DNA of 36,755 bases, from contig JAJEIM010000043.1 of the NCBI GenBank assembly GCA_022827785.1, forward strand, positions 1-36,755. The letters run 5' to 3'. How positions within the stretch are numbered: the first letter of the stretch is position 1; each line of letters begins with the position of its first letter. The position numbers and the translations under genes are program-made. This DNA comes from Acidimicrobiia bacterium (GTDB lineage: Bacteria; Actinomycetota; Acidimicrobiia; Spongiisociales; Spongiisociaceae). This document shows positions 32,679 to 36,755 of the stretch, piece after piece. The notes beneath the pieces were generated by a model. That model was not told the DNA's origin. It searched no databases and saw only the letters and a list, made by a program, of their open reading frames with translations.

Positions 32679-33713
32679 CTACGTCTCCGAATACCTGCTG
32701 TATCGGGAACCGAGGTATTCGTCCACCCATCTGCGCGAACTGCGCCACCTACCGTCAGCGCCGCGTGTTGCCTGGAGCCTGCTGCGACGGGCTGCCATCC
32801 GAAGCGCATTAGCACTCAACTCCTCAGTGGCCAGAGCTTCGAGCGGCACCAGCCGGGCCGGGCCGGCCACCGCAGGTAGCACGAACCGGTAGAGGCTGTC
32901 GAGCACGGCTCGAGCGAGTATTTCGCCGAGCGGACTGGCCACGCCGGAGTCGGCCTGACGCAGCGCCTTGATGTACCTGGACCGATCCCGCTTGTAGATG
33001 ACTGCTGGCGGGTAACCAAGCCGCACAAGGATCAGGTTCAGTACAAGCCGGCCCGTTCGGCCATTGCCGTCAAGAAAGGGATGGATCTGCTCGAAACGGC
33101 AGTGGGCCTCCGCGAGCTTCTCAGGGAGCATCAAGTCCTCTCCTGCGAGTGAGTTGACTTCGTATTCCCACGCAGACAGTTCGGCATCGACAAGCGGCCA
33201 CGTCACGGGCACCATGCCGCCGGGGAATGGCTGGATGTCGTGTCGGCGGTAATTGCCCGGCGCCTCTTTGCCGGTCGCGGCAGAATGGGGTGCTACCTCC
33301 CACACGGGAGCCATGGCAGTGCGGTGGATCTCTCGCACTTCTCCCAGTGTGAGAATCCTGCCGTGCCCCGACAGTCCCTTTGGATGGCTCGCCTGGCGGT
33401 ACACCCAGTCGGCGGCATCGGCGTAGCCCTTCACCTCCAAGTATTCGCTCAGTTCCTTGTTGCCGACGGCCCGTCCCTCGTTGAGGAGCCGCTCCACCTG
33501 CTTGAGAACCAGCGTGTTGCCCTCGATGGCGGTGGAATGGTGGGCCTCCTCGTACCAGATCGACCGCCAGATGCCCCCAGCCTCCTCGGGCAACGGGAGG
33601 CCGCCCATGCGATCCCTCAACTCATCGAATTGGACACGGAGCCGGCGATACACCTCGCGATGCGTCGGGCGACCTCTGCCCCGCGGCTTAGCTGCGCCAG
33701 AACCCTTTCTCAT
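32679..33713 (-). CDS. Fic-family protein (AMP transferase), class II
   Basis: A 344-residue Fic protein that would transfer AMP (or another nucleotide part) to a target protein hydroxyl. The active motif is complete: HPFLDGNGRTGR (211-222). The inhibitory helix motif STAIEGN (60-66) with Glu64 is N-terminal, which makes it a self-inhibited class II Fic. A C-terminal region of about 90 residues may be a winged-helix DNA-binding domain. The ATG at 33713 is preceded by a TATACT -10, so its mRNA is leaderless. No antitoxin gene is needed for this class. Confidence 0.92.
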   Translation of the reverse strand: MRKGSGAAKPRGRGRPTHREVYRRLRVQFDELRDRMGGLPLPEEAGGIWRSIWYEEAHHSTAIEGNTLVLKQVERLLNEGRAVGNKELSEYLEVKGYADAADWVYRQASHPKGLSGHGRILTLGEVREIHRTAMAPVWEVAPHSAATGKEAPGNYRRHDIQPFPGGMVPVTWPLVDAELSAWEYEVNSLAGEDLMLPEKLAEAHCRFEQIHPFLDGNGRTGRLVLNLILVRLGYPPAVIYKRDRSRYIKALRQADSGVASPLGEILARAVLDSLYRFVLPAVAGPARLVPLEALATEELSANALRMAARRSRLQATRGADGRWRSSRRWVDEYLGSRYSRYSET

Positions 33714-33720
33714 CGATTGA

Positions 33721-33726
33721 AGTATA
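33721..33726 (-). promoter_or_regulatory. -10 element of the fic gene
   Basis: TATACT on the minus strand ends 7 nt before the fic ATG. A direct repeat ATACT (10-bp period) overlaps it and could be an operator. Confidence 0.5.
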
Positions 33727-33752
33727 CCAAAGTATTAGCATCGTTGAGCGAT

Positions 33753-33877
33753 AAGTTGACTGGTTCACAAGAACACAAACGCACAAGGAAACCCTGCGAA
33801 ATCGTCAGAGCCCAGAAAGTTGACCAGGTCACAAGAACCTAAACACACAGAACAAACCCTGCGAAATCGTCAGAGCC
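33753..33877. repeat. Two-copy imperfect tandem repeat, period 64 bp
   Basis: Copy 1 (33753-33812) and copy 2 (33817-33877) both run from AAGTTGAC to CGTCAGAGCC. The last about 24 bp are identical, starting AAACCCTGCGAAATCG; the first parts differ at several positions (TTGACTGGTTCACAAGAAC against TTGACCAGGTCACAAGAAC). The repeat lies upstream of fic, between it and the nucleotidase terminator. The 325-bp gap 33714-34038 holds this repeat, the fic promoter and the hairpin at 34006; I see no gene in it. Confidence 0.85.
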
Positions 33878-34005
33878 TGCGTGAGCCGGTCCCGTCCCGG
33901 CCGCGACGAGACAGGCGGCGACCAGGAACAGGCCGGTCCGAAGGCTGGAGGAACGGCGGATCAATCAGATTTCCCCAACGGCTCGACGATCGCCCGGAGA
34001 GCCTC

Positions 34006-34030
34006 GGGTCCGGGCACCCGGCCCGGACCC
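34006..34030 (-). terminator. Strong terminator-like hairpin after the nucleotidase gene
   Basis: GGGTCCGGGC (34006-34015) and GCCCGGACCC (34021-34030) are a perfect 10-bp stem with a 5-nt loop. It lies 8 nt downstream of the stop codon of the minus-strand nucleotidase gene. No T-tract follows. Confidence 0.65.
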
Positions 34031-34038
34031 GCAAGCTG

Positions 34039-35985
34039 CTACATGGCGGGAACCTTCAAGACCCAGCCGATGTGGATCAGGTCGGGATCGGTGAGCGACC
34101 GGCCGTCGGCCTGGACCTGCCCCTCGTTGAGGGAGAAGATCTCGGGCCAGCGGTTCTCGTCACCGAGGTGGGTCATGGCGATCTTCCTCAGCGTGTCGCC
34201 CGCTCGGACCGTCACGTCGATAGTCTCCGGATCGGGCTCGAGAGCGACGATCCTGCCTCCGCCACCCACCGGGTAGTCCGCGGCGGTGATCTTCCCGCCG
34301 AGGTCCTTCGATATGTAGTTGGCCAGGGCCTGCTGGTAGCTGACGCCCAGCTTGGTGAACTCGATGTCCGCCAAGGGGTAGCAGTCGCCGCCGCCGGCCA
34401 GGAAGTCGATCGTGGCCAGGGCGACCGGGCCGCCGGCCACCACCTGCCCGTCGCTGACGATTACCGTGCCGTCGTCGAGCACCACCTCTCTGACCCGCTC
34501 GCCGGGGTTGCCGGTCAGCGAGCAGTCGCCGTCCCTGGCGATCTCCCGGGCCGGAGCGGCCGGGTCGTAGGTGAGCGTGAACCCCGATACCTGGGCGAAC
34601 TGGCCGCCGGCACCGGGCAGGCGGTCAAGTCCCTGCTCCAGCAGGATGTGGAAGGTGTCACGGGATATCTCGGCGACCACCACGAAATTCCTGAACGGGG
34701 CGATGTCCCACGTGGTTCCGACGGTGATCTCCCCCGGAGGGATCAGCGAACTGTTGCGGATGCCTCCGCCGTTCTGGATCGCCACATCCGGTACGGGACT
34801 GCCGAACTCCGCGGCCAGGTTGGTGGCGGTGGCGCGCAGGGAGTCCGCCATCAGGTTGCCCTCGTTGGTGGCCATGATCCGGATCTGCGGTCTGCGGCCC
34901 TCGAGCGCCACCTCGCTGGTTCCGATCACGTCGGCGTCGATCAGCGCCACCGCCGCCGACAGCGGATCGATGACATTGGCCTGGACGGCGGGATCGGGCG
35001 CCACGTCGAAGCCCACTCCGACCGAGCGGCCCTCCGCGGCGGTCACGTTGCCGGCTGCGTCGAAGGTGACGTTCAACTCGCCGATGCAGCGGTACCCGCC
35101 CGGGGCGGTGATGACCGGCACCATCGTCCCGGACGCGTCCTCCACCATGATCGGGTACGGAGAGACCGCGTCCTCATCCGGCAAGCAGGTGTCACCCGCG
35201 TTCTTCAGGAGGTCGTCCCCGCCGCCGGCTATCACCACGTCGACACCCGAGAGGGTCGCCACGAGTTCAATCTCCTCAGCCACGTCCTGGAGGTGGCTGA
35301 CCAGGATGATCTTGTTGACCCCGTCCGCGGTCAGGTCGGCCACTGCCGCCGCCACTGCGGGGCCAACCGGGTTGACCGCCACGTTGCGCGGGCTGGAAAT
35401 GTTGGGGAGCATCGGGGTGACCGCGCCGATCACGCCGATCTGCTGCCCACCGGCTTCGATCACCGTGGCGCCGGCGATGAGTCCCCGGTCGACGAGCGCC
35501 TGCAACGCCGGCTCGGCGGCGAAGTCCAGGTTCACGGACAGGAACGGTATGGCCGGGTCGAATCCTGTGATGAACCTGGCCGTGATCTCCGGGCCCAGGT
35601 CGAAGTCGTGGTTGCCGAGGGCCATGGCGTCATAGATGCCGCTCAGGGCGATCGAGTCATAGAGAGCACCCTCTCGCGCCAGCGATACCCCCAACTCCTG
35701 GGAGGCCAGGAAGTTGTCCCCCGAGGTCAGCGTCACCACGCCGGCACCGGAGGCCGCGGCCTGCAGTTGCTTCATCAGAGCCACGAATCGGGCAACACCG
35801 GGATCGGAGTTCTCGTCGGGAAGTAGCTTCGACTCGCCGTCGTTGTTGTGCAGGATGGTCAGGGTGAATCCATCTTCGCCTGTATCCTGCGCCACCCCGG
35901 CCGAAGGTGTCGCCACCAGGATCCCGGCCAGTAGCGCAAGCCCGGCCAGGACCGCCAGGGTTCGCCTATGTCCTAGAACTTTCAT
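34039..35985 (-). CDS. Secreted 5'-nucleotidase/UshA-like phosphoesterase with LysM domain
   Basis: A 648-residue exported protein. The ATG at 35985 follows AAGGAGCGGAG; the upstream open frame is not coding. A signal peptide (about 1-32, LAVLAGLALLAGILV) leads to a calcineurin-like metallophosphoesterase (LTILHNNDGES, TLTSGDNFL, MALGNHDFD, VSHLQ). This is followed by a 5'-nucleotidase C-terminal domain (NGGGIRNSSLIPPGEIT, DIAPFRNFVVV) and, after about residue 590, a LysM domain (VRAGDTLRKIA) that should bind the cell wall. Compared with E. coli UshA, some metal ligands differ: a Glu follows HNNDG where His is expected, and GGGDD replaces GGHSQ. It probably releases phosphate from nucleotides outside the cell; the exact substrate is open. 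Confidence 0.9.
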   Translation of the reverse strand: MKVLGHRRTLAVLAGLALLAGILVATPSAGVAQDTGEDGFTLTILHNNDGESKLLPDENSDPGVARFVALMKQLQAAASGAGVVTLTSGDNFLASQELGVSLAREGALYDSIALSGIYDAMALGNHDFDLGPEITARFITGFDPAIPFLSVNLDFAAEPALQALVDRGLIAGATVIEAGGQQIGVIGAVTPMLPNISSPRNVAVNPVGPAVAAAVADLTADGVNKIILVSHLQDVAEEIELVATLSGVDVVIAGGGDDLLKNAGDTCLPDEDAVSPYPIMVEDASGTMVPVITAPGGYRCIGELNVTFDAAGNVTAAEGRSVGVGFDVAPDPAVQANVIDPLSAAVALIDADVIGTSEVALEGRRPQIRIMATNEGNLMADSLRATATNLAAEFGSPVPDVAIQNGGGIRNSSLIPPGEITVGTTWDIAPFRNFVVVAEISRDTFHILLEQGLDRLPGAGGQFAQVSGFTLTYDPAAPAREIARDGDCSLTGNPGERVREVVLDDGTVIVSDGQVVAGGPVALATIDFLAGGGDCYPLADIEFTKLGVSYQQALANYISKDLGGKITAADYPVGGGGRIVALEPDPETIDVTVRAGDTLRKIAMTHLGDENRWPEIFSLNEGQVQADGRSLTDPDLIHIGWVLKVPAM

Positions 35986-36000
35986 GCTCCGCTCCTTATC

Positions 36001-36042
36001 CTCTACTTCGCGCAAGCCTAGGTTTCTCTGCGAGAAGTAGAG
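36001..36042. promoter_or_regulatory. 12-bp inverted repeat between divergent genes
   Basis: CTCTACTTCGCG (36001-36012) and CGAGAAGTAGAG (36031-36042) are inverted copies with one mismatch, 30 bp apart centre to centre. The dyad lies just upstream of the nucleotidase ribosome binding site and before the oxidoreductase gene. It could be an operator for a dimeric regulator or a hairpin in the 5' leader of the nucleotidase mRNA. Confidence 0.55.
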
Positions 36043-36135
36043 AATCGATGAAGGGACTATCGGGGTGATCGTGAACCCGATCAGACATCCGGTCCTAAAC
36101 CGGAGAACCCTCCACCGCGACGGTGGGGTAGGCCG

Positions 36136-36755
36136 ATGAGCATGCCTGTCCGGTACGGGGTCATCGGTACCGGGATGATGGGCGTCGAACACATCGAGAA
36201 CATCCGGGCCATGCCCGGCGCCGTGGTGACCGCGGTGGCGGATCCGCACCTTCCCTCCCGGCAAGCGGCACGTGAGGCGCTGACGCACCAGGAATTGGCG
36301 GTCTTCGACAACCATGGCGCCCTCGTCGACTCCGGGCTATGCGACGCGGTGGTGGTCTCGACCCCCAACATGACCCACATCGACGTGCTGCGTGACCTCA
36401 TGGAGACCGGCCTGCATCTGCTGGTCGAGAAGCCCCTCTGCACGCGAGTCGAGGACTGCCAGTGGGTGGTGGAGGCCCAGCGTGACCGGGCGGCGCTGCT
36501 CTGGGTGGGGATGGAATACCGCTACATGCCGGCCATCGCCCGGCTGATCACCGAGGTGCGGCAGGGCACGGTCGGCGACCTGGAGATGCTCGCCATCCGG
36601 GAGCACCGCTTCCCGTTCCTGCCCAAGGTGAACGATTGGAACCGGTTCAACGCCAACTCCGGCGGAACCCTGGTGGAGAAGTGCTGCCACCACTTCGACC
36701 TCATGAACCACATCATCGGTAACCCCCCGGAGCGGGTCTACGCCTCGGGAATCCA
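36136..36755 (+). CDS. Gfo/Idh/MocA-family oxidoreductase, N-terminal part (runs off the right edge)
   Basis: The first 206 codons of an NAD(P)-dependent oxidoreductase of the glucose-fructose/inositol dehydrogenase family, starting at the ATG at 36136. The Rossmann fold reads VRYGVIGTGMMGVEHIENI, then AVADP, VVVSTPNMTH and the catalytic-lysine motif VEKPLC. The segment ending EKCCHHFDLMNHIIG belongs to the substrate-binding domain. The sugar or polyol it acts on cannot be told. Its C-terminus is outside the window. Confidence 0.92.
   Translation, partial: MSMPVRYGVIGTGMMGVEHIENIRAMPGAVVTAVADPHLPSRQAAREALTHQELAVFDNHGALVDSGLCDAVVVSTPNMTHIDVLRDLMETGLHLLVEKPLCTRVEDCQWVVEAQRDRAALLWVGMEYRYMPAIARLITEVRQGTVGDLEMLAIREHRFPFLPKVNDWNRFNANSGGTLVEKCCHHFDLMNHIIGNPPERVYASGI

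Noticed and set aside
33753-33877. Possible two-repeat CRISPR array
   Set aside because: The similarity runs through the whole 60-bp unit, including the would-be spacer, so it is a tandem duplication. No cas genes are present.
33820-35826. 668-codon plus-strand frame opposite the nucleotidase gene
   Set aside because: It mirrors the codon structure of the real gene and shows no domain; the minus-strand protein has clear catalytic and LysM domains.

Overview
This window is a piece of a high-GC actinobacterial chromosome. The evidence is the strong G/C preference at third codon positions, the CrgA-TrpG-PknB-PbpA-RodA-PstP-FhaB gene block known from the mycobacterial oriC region, an actinobacterial LexA box and an Rv2578c-like radical SAM gene. 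Several promoters look leaderless, with a -10 hexamer ending only 5-10 nt before the start codon. The low similarity to mycobacteria and the gene mix suggest a deep-branching class such as Acidimicrobiia, but that placement is inference.

Layout. 1-737: the end of a genomic island, with a truncated P4-type integrase next to the 3' end of tRNA-Val(UAC), which is the probable attachment site. 738-8880: backbone metabolism: zwf and pgi (1-bp overlap), a radical SAM gene under a perfect LexA box, a TrpB2-type tryptophan synthase beta, a glutaryl-CoA-type dehydrogenase and a DMT-family membrane protein. 8927-10515: tRNA-Ala(UGC), a thiolase and a small membrane zinc-ribbon protein. 10516-18451: the cell-envelope signalling block: crgA, trpG and an apparent operon fhaB-pstP-rodA-pbpA-pknB-ABC ATPase on the minus strand. 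18558-22666: a short SerA-like dehydrogenase and argC-argB-argD with a two-box ArgR-like operator. 22744-26383: an orphan binding lipoprotein, an ECF sigma factor-alkyltransferase-PIN-like trio with overlapping reading frames, and a RibD C-domain reductase. 26505-36755: accessory-looking genes: a 13E12-type HNH protein, GH13 and GH1 glycosidases around a second orphan binding lipoprotein, a Fic protein, a tandem repeat, a secreted 5'-nucleotidase-like protein with LysM, and a truncated Gfo/Idh/MocA oxidoreductase.

The most unusual feature is the envelope block. The kinase PknB (five PASTA repeats) and the phosphatase PstP keep their catalytic motifs. The polymerase pair between them does not. 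RodA has Ser where SEDS polymerases have the catalytic Asp, and it has lost other conserved motifs. PbpA lacks the SxxK and SxN region altogether and has NSG where KTG is expected. FhaB has also lost the Arg that normally binds phosphothreonine. All frames are open, so this may be a retained non-catalytic SEDS/PBP pair used as a scaffold or sensor under PknB/PstP control, next to CrgA, a known PBP partner in mycobacteria. That function is inference; the residue changes are read directly from the sequence.

Two DNA-damage themes also recur. One is the pair of LexA-like sites (a perfect one before the radical SAM gene, a degenerate one over the start of the 13E12 gene). The other is the alkyltransferase coupled to its own sigma factor.
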